NCBI RefSeq assembly: GCF_034651555.1
Contig: NZ_JAYEEQ010000008.1
Span: 1-64,000, forward strand
Length of the DNA: 64,000 nt
Source: Aurantibrevibacter litoralis
GTDB lineage: Bacteria > Bacteroidota > Bacteroidia > Flavobacteriales > Flavobacteriaceae
Direction: 5' to 3'
Numbering within the stretch: the first letter of the stretch is position 1; the number at the start of each line of letters is the position of its first letter. The position numbers and the translations under genes are program-made. Below, one piece after another: positions 53,501 to 61,984 of the stretch. A model generated the notes under the pieces. The model did not search any database and was not told the DNA's origin. It saw only the letters and a program-made list of their open reading frames with translations.

Positions 53501-53809
53501 TTCCACAGCATTTGTTGGAAGCGAAATGGTGAAGTTCCCGTCAAAATCGGAAACTGTGCCCACATTAGTGCCTCTCACCTGAACCGTAGCACCGGGCAGC
53601 GGCAATCCTAAATCATCTACAATTTTTCCGGAAATCTCATTCTGAATAAAATTAGAAACAGTAAAATTAGACGAAACAGCGTCTAATGACCGATTTACTA
53701 CTAACGATGCGAACATAGACCCAGGTCTAAAAATTAAAAATAGTAGCAAAAGGAACTGAGGGACACGAGCAAACGCACCCATTTTGGAAATTCTTAGCGT
53801 GTTATTCAT
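50525..53809 (-). CDS. SusC/RagA-family TonB-dependent transporter
   Basis: A 1094-residue outer-membrane receptor. Signal region to about residue 35; a carboxypeptidase-regulatory-like domain (ISGKIVDDLGLPLPGATVQV) at about 58-135; TonB-box/plug sequence LDEVVVVGYGTLSKK; plug domain with GVQVQETTGEPGSSPTIRI and DGIPIS; then a 22-strand barrel ending VKTIILGVNLNF. SusC proteins import large ligands delivered by SusD using TonB energy. TACTTTTA upstream (53837-53844 on the plus strand, complement) is a near match to the -7 box. No ECF sigma/anti-sigma pair is nearby. Confidence 0.94.
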   Translation of the reverse strand: MNNTLRISKMGAFARVPQFLLLLFLIFRPGSMFASLVVNRSLDAVSSNFTVSNFIQNEISGKIVDDLGLPLPGATVQVRGTNVGTVSDFDGNFTISLPTNAVELVISYIGFKTQTINVNGQSFVQVNLIPDSAALDEVVVVGYGTLSKKRVTGSVSSVSTEQITQVPTLSAENAIIGQVAGVQVQETTGEPGSSPTIRIRGTGSISAGNDPLFVVDGIPISKNLTTIGIQGELARRGGAFQEPPVNPLATINPNDIQSIEVLKDASAAAIYGSRGGNGVVIITTKKGSNSDEGTFSFNSFYGLQTVANEVDLMNSQELIDFTRDARNNNYLSSVPGASINDPITPGSRGNANFEMPLSFINWDGTDTDWQDLIFETAPVQSYNLSYASPLSKKTSFFASGGYFKQEGIIEGSQFQRFNAIFNLKSDLTEKLRLDLSFAPTVTDNDRKPANATYFARPPGIVYSAIVHSPTVRPFNDDGTVNQRNNQSFLGGGTTTASNPLAIIDAVDDKLFQFQNRGGLGLSYDILPGLTAKTFVGTYINVFNRDFFRGNSLLFREASEGESFAQSSSSTEINWVWENTLNWEKEFGNHYFNAIAGYSSQRDQITIRQVQADNFPDDLVKTISGGQVFAGTSIKEAWSLASAFFRLNYSYQDKYLFTGTIRTDESSRFGANNRRGYFPSFSAGWRVSEEDFLSAVDAISELKLRFSWGQTGNFEIPNFGAIGLLSPDNYNFNGNEENGLIQSTLPNPELTWEKSTQTNVGLELGLFNNRIFMVADYYNTNTEDLLLNVSVSSVSGFNTVLQNLGEVRNRGFELSLRTRNFVGAFKWNTDFNFSTNDNEVLSLNDKNEPIFSVGAAGVRHVTRVGDPIGSYYGYVVEGIFQSEAEIASAPFDTQAPNPAPGDFRFKDVDGDGEITPDDRTVTGSFFPDYTWGITNTFEYKGIDLSILLQGVHGNEILNLTSRHLKNGEANFNSYSVFNNRWRSPENPGNGKIPRADRETGNHGNNNRPSSFQVEDGSFIRLRNVSLGYTIPSKVLLGNSIDKLRLYVTGTNLFTDTDYLGYNPEVSGGNNGLTPGEDVGAFPLVKTIILGVNLNF

Positions 53810-54170
53810 AAAAACAAGTTTAATTGAGTTGGTTTTTAAAAGTACTGATTTTATTATAATTAATTTTTAATTTCTTTAACATTTTTCATGAATCTGATTT
53901 ATGGATCAGATGCGTATACTCCAATATCATGAAACAACAAGGTAAAACGACCCATGGACATTTCATTTATGTAACCACAACTAATTTGATAATTTTATTA
54001 AACATATAAATCCTATAGATTTAATAGATTACAAAATAATAGATTTTAGAATTACTATGCAATATTTTTATTAGTAATTTTAAGAATACGTCGCTCGCCC
54101 TGTCGTAATTTGCAGTTCACTAACTGGAATCATAAAAGAAGCCAAGGATATTTCATCCTGTATCTCGTAT
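53810..54170. other. AT-rich intergenic region upstream of SusC
   Basis: About 360 bp containing the probable SusC promoter at its left end. AT-rich throughout, with no gene, hairpin or RNA family recognised before the terminator at 54171. Confidence 0.45.
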
Positions 54171-54212
54171 AAAAAAAGCCCCAAAACGTAACGTTCATGG
54201 GGCTTTTTTTTT
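54171..54212 (-). terminator. Strong bidirectional-type terminator after PorP gene
   Basis: A 12-bp stem, AAAAAAAGCCCC / GGGGCTTTTTTT, with a 16-nt loop, 15 nt after the stop of the minus-strand PorP/SprF gene. A/T runs on both sides allow termination in either direction. Confidence 0.9.
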
Positions 54213-54226
54213 ATAACAAACGTTAG

Positions 54227-55117
54227 TTACAACCTCAATCGAAATAGGATTTCGTGAGTACCATTGTCTATATTACTGACAGCACTTTCCATGGCCATTT
54301 CGTACGCATATCCAATTTGGAGTCCAGCCATGGCCTTGAATAGAAAGATTCCGCTGATGCTCTCATCGTAGCGGTAGGCCGCTCCCAAATCAATCCGTTG
54401 ATTAAATTCCAAAATGGCGGTAAGATCCACGGAAAGTGGTGCGGCATCTACATACCGAATCAGTGCGGTTGGTTTCAATACCAAATTATGAGTCAGTTCA
54501 AAATTGTATCCCCCTGCTACATACAAATGGACTTTATCTACCCCTAACCTTGCTAATCCATCTTTTTGTTCCAACCTGTCGGGAGTCAATATTTTTGGAA
54601 TTGAAAAAGACAGGAAGTAGGCTTCATTTTTAAGATAAAACCCTGCACCTACATTGGGGTTAAACCGGCCATCTATATTGCTTAGGTTAGGATCCGATTG
54701 TATGCTGTAGGTAACCAAACCTTGAGTATTAGCATCATACGAGCTAAACCCAGCTTTTATCCCAAAAAAGAGGTCGGTACTTTCCGATAGCTGCAGTTTA
54801 TAGGAAACATCGAGCGCAAACGCGGTATGACTCTCAATAAAGGTTTTGTCGTTAACAATAGAAACGCCAAGTCCCAGATTCCTGCGCAAGGGCGTTCCGA
54901 ATACAAAACTCTGGGTCTCCGGGGCACCTTCAATACTGGCCCATTGGCTGCGGATGTTTACCCCTAGATCTGTGGTCTCCTCTGAACCTGCAAATGCCGG
55001 ATTGATAAGGTTCATATTATACCGGTAAAAGGTATAGTTGGGATCTTGTTGTGCGATGCCACATACGGCAAACAGGTTAACTCCAAAATATAGGAGCACT
55101 TTATATATAAATTTCAT
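54227..55117 (-). CDS. PorP/SprF-family type IX secretion system membrane protein
   Basis: A 296-residue outer-membrane beta-barrel protein with signal peptide (VNLFAVCGIAQ). Family marks: the start QQDPNYTFYRYNMNLINPAFAGS, IRSQWASIEGAPETQSF, LGVSIVNDKTFIES, and the end ISNIDNGTHEILFRLRL. PorP/SprF proteins are encoded next to large type-B CTD adhesins and help attach or export them. Here the partner is the repeat protein 17 nt upstream in the same operon. A terminator follows directly. Confidence 0.93.
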   Translation of the reverse strand: MKFIYKVLLYFGVNLFAVCGIAQQDPNYTFYRYNMNLINPAFAGSEETTDLGVNIRSQWASIEGAPETQSFVFGTPLRRNLGLGVSIVNDKTFIESHTAFALDVSYKLQLSESTDLFFGIKAGFSSYDANTQGLVTYSIQSDPNLSNIDGRFNPNVGAGFYLKNEAYFLSFSIPKILTPDRLEQKDGLARLGVDKVHLYVAGGYNFELTHNLVLKPTALIRYVDAAPLSVDLTAILEFNQRIDLGAAYRYDESISGIFLFKAMAGLQIGYAYEMAMESAVSNIDNGTHEILFRLRL

Positions 55118-55134
55118 TTTTTTCTGATTTAGAT

Positions 55135-58100
55135 TTAATAATTAATGAAGACCCAGCCTTGCAATGGTGCAGTACCGTTGCCTAGATCGATAACATAGAG
55201 GTACGAACCCGGAGGAAGCAAGCTACCGCTGCCTTTGTGGTTTCCACCCCAATCATTTCGATAGCCTTTTGCGGCAAAAACCTCATGTCCCCATCTGTTA
55301 TATAGCCTTACTACATTGTTTGGATAATTGTCAATACCGGGAACTACCCAAGTATCGTTTATGCCATCGCCACCAGGGGTAAACGCCTGTGCCGGAACCA
55401 ATACCGGGGTGGCAGCAAGCGGAAACGCATCCAAACCGTTGGGTACGCCGTCACCGTCCATATCGGAATCTTGGCTATCCGGTATACCATCCCCATCGGT
55501 ATCCAAAGGGAAATGGCTTGCACTTTTTGCGTCGGTACCTTCGGTAATTTCGACCATATCCGTAAATCCATCATTATCGTCATCTGGGTCGGCATTGTCA
55601 CCTATCCCATCTCCGTCCGTGTCGGTATCCTCGTTGGGATCGGTGGGAAAAGCATCTTCATCATTCGGAGTGCCATCGTTGTCTGAATCAGCAACCGCAC
55701 TGAATGGGAATTGATCATCAACATTAGGTATTCCATCACCGTCTATATCCAGATCGGTATTATCTCCCGTACCATCACCATCCGTGTCGGTATCCTCGTT
55801 GGGGTCGGTGGGGAAAGCATCTTCATCATCCNNNNNNNNNNNNNNNNNNNNNNNNNNNNNNNNNNNNNNNNNNNNNNNNNNNNNNNNNNNNNNNNNNNNN
55901 NNNNNNNNNNNNNNNNNNNNNNNNNNNNNNNGGAGTGCCATCGTTGTCATCGTCCAGATCGGTATTATCTCCCGTACCATCGCCATCCGTGTCGGTATCC
56001 TCGTTGGGGTCGGTGGGGAAAGCATCTTCATCATCCGGAGTGCCATCGTTGTCATCGTCCAGATCGGTATTATCTCCCGTACCATCGCCATCCGTGTCGG
56101 TATCCTCGTTGGGATCGGTGGGGAAAGCATCTTCATCATTGGGAACTCCATCACCATCAATGTCGGCATCGCATGCATCTCCAATACCGTCACCGTCTAG
56201 GTCAGCTTGATCGGCATTTGGGGTGGTAGAGCAGTTGTCCACCGAATCCAATATTCCATCACTGTCAAAATCCTCATCTACCTCATCTGTAACGCTTATT
56301 GTGATTATCGCTTCAAAGATGTTGTTGTCCGAGTCTGTCGTACGTACTCTAATGGAATAGGAAGTTTTGGTTTCAAAATCAAATATTGTAGTGGCCAATA
56401 AATTGGCACCATCAATACTAAAATGGGCATTGTCCGTATCACCGACACCTGTAACCAAAGCATAATCATGCGTGTCGCCTGTATCCGCATCAATCGTGGA
56501 CAGTAGTCCTACCAACTGATTTACGGTATTGTTTTCTTGGATCGTATTTGGCGAAAGGGAGATTCCTGTTGGCGGATTGCTGATTTCCAAAACAGGGCTC
56601 ATCGTAAAACTATGGTGCAATGTCCCAAAATTATTTCCTGCACCACCATCGGTAGTTCCGGAAGTTGAGCATCTCTTGAAAATACCTTGTTCTCCAGTGA
56701 TTAGCGGGTTGGATGTAGATTCTTTAAGAACCACATAGTAGTTGGTATTTTCTTGAAGCACCGTACCTGCGGTAAACGTAAAACTAAAATCTGATTGAAC
56801 AGTATTTGCAGGAACGGTGACGATTTCAGAAGCCTCCAATAAGGAATTGAATTTCAGAGCAGGGTTGGCCGAAGCAGGGTCGTTATCGGTTTCATGTAAT
56901 TCCAACCATAAATCATAGCTGTTGGTCGCATTTGTGTTTTCCAACTGTAAGGTCACTGTTCTCAACGCCCCCGTAGTAACGGTGCGTATCGTTTGCCAGG
57001 CACCGCCCCAGCCAGTAGTACATGGAGCGTCTGTATTGCCTACGATTTCGGATTGCAGCGTGTGCGATCCACTCTCATTGGTTACAGTAATATAAAAATC
57101 GGTGGCACCGTTGGGTACGGTAACCTCTAAGGTATTGGCATCAACAACCGAAAACAGCGCATTAAGCGTACCAATGGCCACGTTGCTCGTGGTGCTAAAA
57201 TTTGCTCCAGTTACAGTTATGGTCTCACCATGTGCAGCTGACTTCGGATTAAAATCGACAATAACAGGAGGAGCCTCCTTAGTAGTTAAAGTTTCTGAGA
57301 TGACCTCTGTGTAGGCATCATTGACCCCATCAAAAAATTTAGAAACGAAATAAAAATCGTAAGTGGTTAATGCCTCCAAGTTTGACAAATGGAAGACGTG
57401 TTCCTGATTGGCCAGCATTGCTGCATTGCCAGCTGCCGCTACGGTAACGCCCCCATAATTGACTCCTGCTTCTATTTGGGTTTCTGTGGGCGGGGTTGAT
57501 CCTTGTGGTACCGCAAGCCAATAACCCGTACCGGGTTGTACTGTGGTTGCGGCGTAGTCTGCCGAATTATACGTTATATTTTCAAACGCTCCAATAGCAG
57601 CACTGGCCACGCGCATAATGATTTCATCAATCTCCGGTAAGGTGCCGGCACCATAATACCAAATGAGTTCATCACTTTGGTTTACGCCCAGATCGTTGAA
57701 CCTTACGTATAAGGCATACGAACCATCGCCAGTTGTGGTTATGGCATTGGTCGCCGGATTTTGAAGGTAGGCATTACTGAATGAACAACAATTGCTTATG
57801 GTTGAAAATGCTCTATCTGAATTACTGAAAAACAAAATAGCTTCTTGGGCGGTAGAGATTTTAATGGCTTTGGCTTGATCTGCCATACTGGTATTGCGAA
57901 CAAACTCTTCATCAATCAAATTGCCTCTTTCTTTTGTAGGTCTATCTGAGCCGCCGACAAAATCATCCCTCGTACCTACCCAAAGCCGTACATTGCTAGC
58001 GTTGGAACCGCTAATATTAGTTATTTTGACCTTTATAGCAATATAGCCTTCAGGTTGCAATAACTCGAACAAATTCTCTACCCGGAACAATTGACCGCCA

Positions 58101-58537
58101 AGCGTAATTTCCCCGCTAGTTCTAATTTGACCAAAACCTTCTCCCGTGGTTGAATTGGTAATGGTAAATCCTGAGAAATCAAAGGTCTGATTAGCGAATA
58201 TGGGGTTCTGGCTAATGGAGCCGTTAGTATTCCAACCTGAGGTGCCATCACCTCCAATGCCCCATGCAATATCTAGGGGAAAGGTACTGAATGTCAGCTT
58301 TTGCCATGTAGTACCATTGAAATAGAAGGGTTGCTGCATGTTCCCGGAATTGTTTATGGAATTTTCCGTTCCGTTCCCTACCCGAAGTCTGTTGTTATTT
58401 AAAATTCTGTTGGTTTGCCCCTGAGATGGGTTTAATCCCACAAAAACAACAAAGAGCAACAACAACCAAGGTAATTTTAGTCTTAATTTTGGTTTCATTT
58501 TTAGTTTGATTTTTAAATTAAAGTGTGGTTTTATCAA
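55135..58537 (-). CDS. Large T9SS-exported protein with IPT, cadherin, TSP3 repeats and type-B CTD (assembly gap inside)
   Basis: One gene interrupted by 100 N at 55832-55931. The upstream part (903 residues to the gap) has an N-terminal hydrophobic signal (PWLLLLFVVFVGLNPSQGQ), an unassigned sandwich-rich region, an IPT/TIG domain near residues 420-505 (DFNPKSAAHGETITVTGANF), a cadherin-like domain near 655-750 (IQENNTVNQLVGLLSTIDAD), then calcium-binding thrombospondin type-3 repeats from about 755. The part after the gap continues TSP3 repeats and ends with a gliding-motility-associated CTD (QAFTPGGDGINDTWVVPG, RLYNRWGHEVF, PPGSYLYVIDLG), a T9SS type-B sorting signal. The frames on the two sides differ only because the gap is an arbitrary 100 nt. 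Probably a surface adhesin anchored with the PorP/SprF protein downstream. Confidence 0.9.
55600..56141. repeat. Tandem 105-bp TSP3-coding repeats, interrupted by the gap
   Basis: Near-identical 105-bp (35-residue) units, DEDAFPTDPNEDTDTDGDG-type, are clear at 55932-56036 and 56037-56141, differing at about two positions. Closely related units lie left of the gap. The unit boundaries abut the gap exactly on both sides. Confidence 0.9.
55832..55931. other. Assembly gap (100 N)
   Basis: One hundred undetermined bases, the conventional size for a gap of unknown length, inside the 105-bp repeat array. Confidence 0.99.
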
Positions 58538-58979
58538 TTGACCATTGGTCAGATTCTTTAAGTAATTTCAGTGTTGTATTGGAGGTTTTGGCAGATCCGT
58601 TGTCAGAATAGGTTAAATAAATCCCCACGAATGCGCTATCTCTATCTACAACTAGAGTATGTACAATAAAATAAGGCTGGTCGCCAAGGGAACTGAGTTC
58701 TTCTTTTTCTATCAAGGAAACGGGTATTCCGTTAATTGAAAACGCCTCTGGCAAATCCAGTTCCACACTATGGTGCAAAATGTAATAGTTTGATAGATGG
58801 GTAGCCTTTATTAGAGGTTCTTTCCAAAGACTTTCATGTTGCATGGCTATGGCCAGTACTGAAGCAACGTCCCTTTCGGAAGCGGATGATTTGTGTTCTT
58901 GTGCTGTCGCAATACAGAATACTGTAAAAAAGTAAAGCAACATCAATTTGTTCAATTGGATCGTTGTACGTGTCATCAT
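58518..58979 (-). CDS. Small secreted hypothetical protein
   Basis: A 153-residue exported protein with signal peptide (LNKLMLLYFFTVFCIATAQ). No family recognised; the mature part (SVELDLPEAFSINGIPVSLI ... FVGIYLTYSDNGSAKTSNTTLKL) looks like a small alpha/beta domain. Its 3' end overlaps the start of the large repeat protein by 20 nt, so it is the first gene of the operon with the TSP3 protein and PorP/SprF. It may assist that pair, but nothing in the sequence shows how. Confidence 0.75.
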   Translation of the reverse strand: MMTRTTIQLNKLMLLYFFTVFCIATAQEHKSSASERDVASVLAIAMQHESLWKEPLIKATHLSNYYILHHSVELDLPEAFSINGIPVSLIEKEELSSLGDQPYFIVHTLVVDRDSAFVGIYLTYSDNGSAKTSNTTLKLLKESDQWSIDKTTL

Positions 58980-59156
58980 AATTTTAATTAATTTGTAGGA
59001 TTTAACTTATTTTGTGTAATCTTTTTCTGCTAACGTCCTACAACTTTTTCAAGTATAAAAAATCGTAAAACAACATGACATATGTCAATTTCATCGGTTT
59101 TTTAGATCACTTTATCGATTTTTTTAACAATTCGTCGATAAAAAGGGTAGATAAAA

Positions 59157-59345
59157 AATTTCTTGGAACCGACTATCCCCGAAGCAAGCCATAGAGGTAT
59201 TTTGCCAGTTTCATTTTGGTCTTTGGGCCAAAAACCGAAATTTTGTATTTTACGTCAACCGGAACTGCAAAAAGGCAGTTCTGACCTCTCCAAAGGAGCG
59301 GTAAATAGGAAACCCCGAACCCCAAGGGTCGGGGAGTCTTTAGAT
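59157..59345. repeat. Modular hairpin repeat element, copy 3
   Basis: Starts TTTCTTGGAACCGACTATCC and CCGAAGCAAGCC, then TTTCATTTTGGTCTTTGGGCC, AACTGC-aaaaag-GCAGTT, CTCC-aaa-GGAG and a CCCCGA..TCGGGG hairpin at about 59313-59335. Same module order as 48798-49035. It lies in the 590-bp space upstream of the small secreted protein operon, which is otherwise AT-rich and empty. Confidence 0.75.
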
Positions 59346-59572
59346 TGAATAAGTTCGATTAGATCTATATTTCCTAAGCGGTATATGAAGCTTTTGCGTT
59401 GGGGTATAGACGACAATAACAATCTAATGCGCCATATAAAAATGAAGAAAGAAAGGTTTAAAATCTGGAGTTCGTTTGCTAAAGGCGTATCATCCTGTTC
59501 GCATCACAAATTAAGTAAATACAGAGTATAAGATCGAATTCAAAAGTGTAGGTAAGTGCCTACTGCACTAAA

Positions 59573-60169
59573 CTACAGTCCATTTTTCAGTAGTCTCGAC
59601 AAGGTTTCAGGGCGCATATTTAGAAAAGAAGCTAAATACTTCTTTGGAATCCTATCTATTATTTCTGATTTGGACGTTGCCCGATAATGATGCCACCGCC
59701 CTAATGCCGAAGGGATTCTGGCCAAATACGCTCTGTTTTCTGCGTGTAAATAGTAGTCTTCCATGAGAATACGGTTTAAATCCCTCATCTCCGGAAAATT
59801 TTTAAGACAGAAATGCATGTCTTCATAGCTTAAGTACACGCAATGGGTTTCTTCTAAAGCCTGTATGTTTTCCATGGCGACTTCATTTCTGAAATATCCG
59901 GTAATGGACGTAAAAATATCGTTGTCCGAACTAATCCATGTAGTAACCTCTGTTTCATCCGCCATAAAAAAACCTCGGACCACCCCTTTCTTTATCACAT
60001 GAAGATTAGTACACACCTGTCCCTTCTTACATATGAGATCTCCCTTTGCAAAAACAGTACTTTTAATATGGGTCGCCAAAAAAGACTTCAACCCAGCACT
60101 TAAAGGAATAATTTCATTAAGGTAAATTACTATAAAAAGATTCTGATGCGGCTTTTTATTATGAGGCAT
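59573..60169 (-). CDS. Crp/Fnr-family transcriptional regulator
   Basis: A 198-residue cytosolic regulator with a cyclic-nucleotide-binding-like beta barrel (FAKGDLICKKGQVCTNLHVIKK through ALEETHCVYLSYEDM) and a C-terminal winged helix (RIPKKYLASFLNMRPETLSRLL). The consensus cAMP-contact block RTAS/T is absent, as is usual in Bacteroidetes members, so the ligand may be different or none. It may control neighbours; no binding site was identified. Confidence 0.88.
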   Translation of the reverse strand: MPHNKKPHQNLFIVIYLNEIIPLSAGLKSFLATHIKSTVFAKGDLICKKGQVCTNLHVIKKGVVRGFFMADETEVTTWISSDNDIFTSITGYFRNEVAMENIQALEETHCVYLSYEDMHFCLKNFPEMRDLNRILMEDYYLHAENRAYLARIPSALGRWHHYRATSKSEIIDRIPKKYLASFLNMRPETLSRLLKNGL

Positions 60170-60253
60170 ATCTATTTGGTTGATGGCTTAAAATTAAAAA
60201 AATACCTCTTAAAAAAATTCATAATTCTTACAACGCATTTTAATATTCAAGAA

Positions 60254-60775
60254 TTATAAAAGCTTATCCCCCAACTCTAACCATGTATTGGCGCGCTCAA
60301 AACCATTTGTATTGATATTATGGGGCGAGGTAAACATAATAGGTCTACCCTTAAATGTTTCTAAATTAAAGGTGCGGTCATCGATAAGGACATCCCCATG
60401 TAAAATATGCTTGTCGCCACACAAGATGCGCTTTTTCCAATGGATAAACGGAAAGTGGGCATCTAGCCAATGGTATTTTTCGATCAAAGATTTAGGGTAT
60501 TGCATAGCTGCCGATGCAATATAGACTTCATATTTCTGAGAAAGTTCTTTTAACACGACCTGACTATCCTTTATAGGCTCTAATTCCATAAAAAAACCAT
60601 CTAAGGATGCGTGCTTATGTATACTCTCTTGGCGATCTTCGGGCACGCATTGCCATACCTCGCGCCCCATACAGTCTGCTTCGGTTAGATTTTCATTGAA
60701 ATCTGCGTTATATCGATCTATGTGCGCTTTAAAGGTATTCGCCATTACCTCGTCCATATCCACAAATAATGTCAT
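60254..60775 (-). CDS. 5'(3')-deoxyribonucleotidase-family HAD phosphatase
   Basis: A 173-residue HAD enzyme. The catalytic motif FVDMDEVMAN (DxD) is at the N-terminus, ASAAM holds the motif-2 Ser, and LIDDRTFNL supplies the acidic motif. This matches the NT5C family, which dephosphorylates deoxyribonucleoside monophosphates and balances nucleotide pools. Length is usual. It precedes (on the minus strand follows) a phytanoyl-CoA dioxygenase-like gene by 52 nt. Confidence 0.88.
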   Translation of the reverse strand: MTLFVDMDEVMANTFKAHIDRYNADFNENLTEADCMGREVWQCVPEDRQESIHKHASLDGFFMELEPIKDSQVVLKELSQKYEVYIASAAMQYPKSLIEKYHWLDAHFPFIHWKKRILCGDKHILHGDVLIDDRTFNLETFKGRPIMFTSPHNINTNGFERANTWLELGDKLL

Positions 60776-60827
60776 AGCGTTCTTTTTTTTGCGAAGTACG
60801 CTAAAATAATTTAATTGTAAAATGGAT

Positions 60828-61706
60828 TTAACGCTGAAAAATGAGAGGGAAAAACTTGCCCTCCATCTTTTCTCCTTTTTTTATGATAGGAACACCTTGT
60901 AATAAAACATCATTGGTGTTGCTCACCGTGCCGTCTGCAAAAACATTGAGCACAAATGCCCTGCGACTTCGCTCGGAAGTATTTGCATAAGAGCCATGAA
61001 CCAATAAAGGGTGATGAAAAGTAGCATACCCTTTTTTAAGTTCTACCGGTACTGGAGTAAATTCTGCCTTTTGAGCCTCGGTTAAGTAGGCCATAATCCC
61101 ATTCATTTCGCCAGCCAATTCGGGTTTATCTAATAATCCCCAACGATGACTCTTAGGGATATAATGCAAACACCCATTTTCTGTAGTCGCATCGTCTAAA
61201 CCCACCCAGCAGGTAAGATGTTGCATGGCAATGGTGCGTGTCCAATACGAATAGTCTTGATGCCACGCCACTACTCCACCGTGTTTGGCAGGTTTGCAAA
61301 ACAATTGATCGTGCCAAAACCGGACATCTTTATCGCCTAAAAGTTGACTTGCTACCATTAAAAAAGCGGGGTTCCATAAGACATCGTGAAAACCTTCTGC
61401 AATACGCCAATGCCCTAACGAATGAAACAAAACCGCTTCGGGATCCGTAGATTCATTCGAATGAAATTCATAAAACAGATGATGTGCCGGATGTTTAGGA
61501 TCTGTTATTTCCGCAAGTTCCTTGTTCAATATGGCAATCTGTGTTTCATCCAACAATTTTATACCGGATAGATATCCATTTTCATGAAAAGAAGCCACTT
61601 GTTCCTCGGTAAGTCTATATTGTTCCCATTCTTCTTTAGCCTTGGGTTTGGAAAACATAGACGTTATAGGGTGGTGGTAATCTGCCAAATCTTTACTTTT
61701 TTCCAT
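60828..61706 (-). CDS. Phytanoyl-CoA dioxygenase-family protein
   Basis: A 292-residue Fe(II)/2-oxoglutarate-dependent dioxygenase. The iron site is WHQDYSYW (HxD) with a distal His in HHPLLVHGSYANTSERSRRAF, where the Arg after the His binds 2-oxoglutarate. The family hydroxylates diverse small molecules; the sequence is not specifically phytanoyl-CoA. It is divergent to a zinc dehydrogenase and UxaA-type dehydratase, so it may belong to the same sugar-related catabolism. Confidence 0.9.
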   Translation of the reverse strand: MEKSKDLADYHHPITSMFSKPKAKEEWEQYRLTEEQVASFHENGYLSGIKLLDETQIAILNKELAEITDPKHPAHHLFYEFHSNESTDPEAVLFHSLGHWRIAEGFHDVLWNPAFLMVASQLLGDKDVRFWHDQLFCKPAKHGGVVAWHQDYSYWTRTIAMQHLTCWVGLDDATTENGCLHYIPKSHRWGLLDKPELAGEMNGIMAYLTEAQKAEFTPVPVELKKGYATFHHPLLVHGSYANTSERSRRAFVLNVFADGTVSNTNDVLLQGVPIIKKGEKMEGKFFPLIFQR

Positions 61707-61984
61707 AAATGCTAAATTTAATGTTGCAATCTGCTATATATTTTCCGTTGCTCGGATTTTTTTCTACCTTCCCAATTCAAAATAAAATTGCTGCTGATCT
61801 CCTTCATCGCTTTAGAATAGATTTACAATGTTTGATTCTCCTAACCCTAAAAATACACAATTTACCATTATTTTACAGCTTGGTTCATCTATTGATAGTG
61901 TGAAATCTTATGAAAGTACATGATAGCTCCATAAAATAATTTTAGCACCTTAGCAGTAACCCATATTTTAAAACTATTCACAAA
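61707..61984. other. Divergent intergenic region
   Basis: 278 bp between divergent catabolic genes and likely to hold both promoters and any operator. No palindromic operator could be singled out. Confidence 0.4.

Noticed and set aside
55600..56141. CRISPR-like array
   Set aside because: Regularly spaced repeats encode DxDxDGD thrombospondin-3 units with no unique spacers.
55711..56229. Plus-strand protein over the TSP3 repeats
   Set aside because: It is an antisense shadow of the repeat array and is interrupted by the gap.
61709..61903. 64-residue frame in the divergent region
   Set aside because: No start signal or family pattern, and it occupies the expected promoter space.
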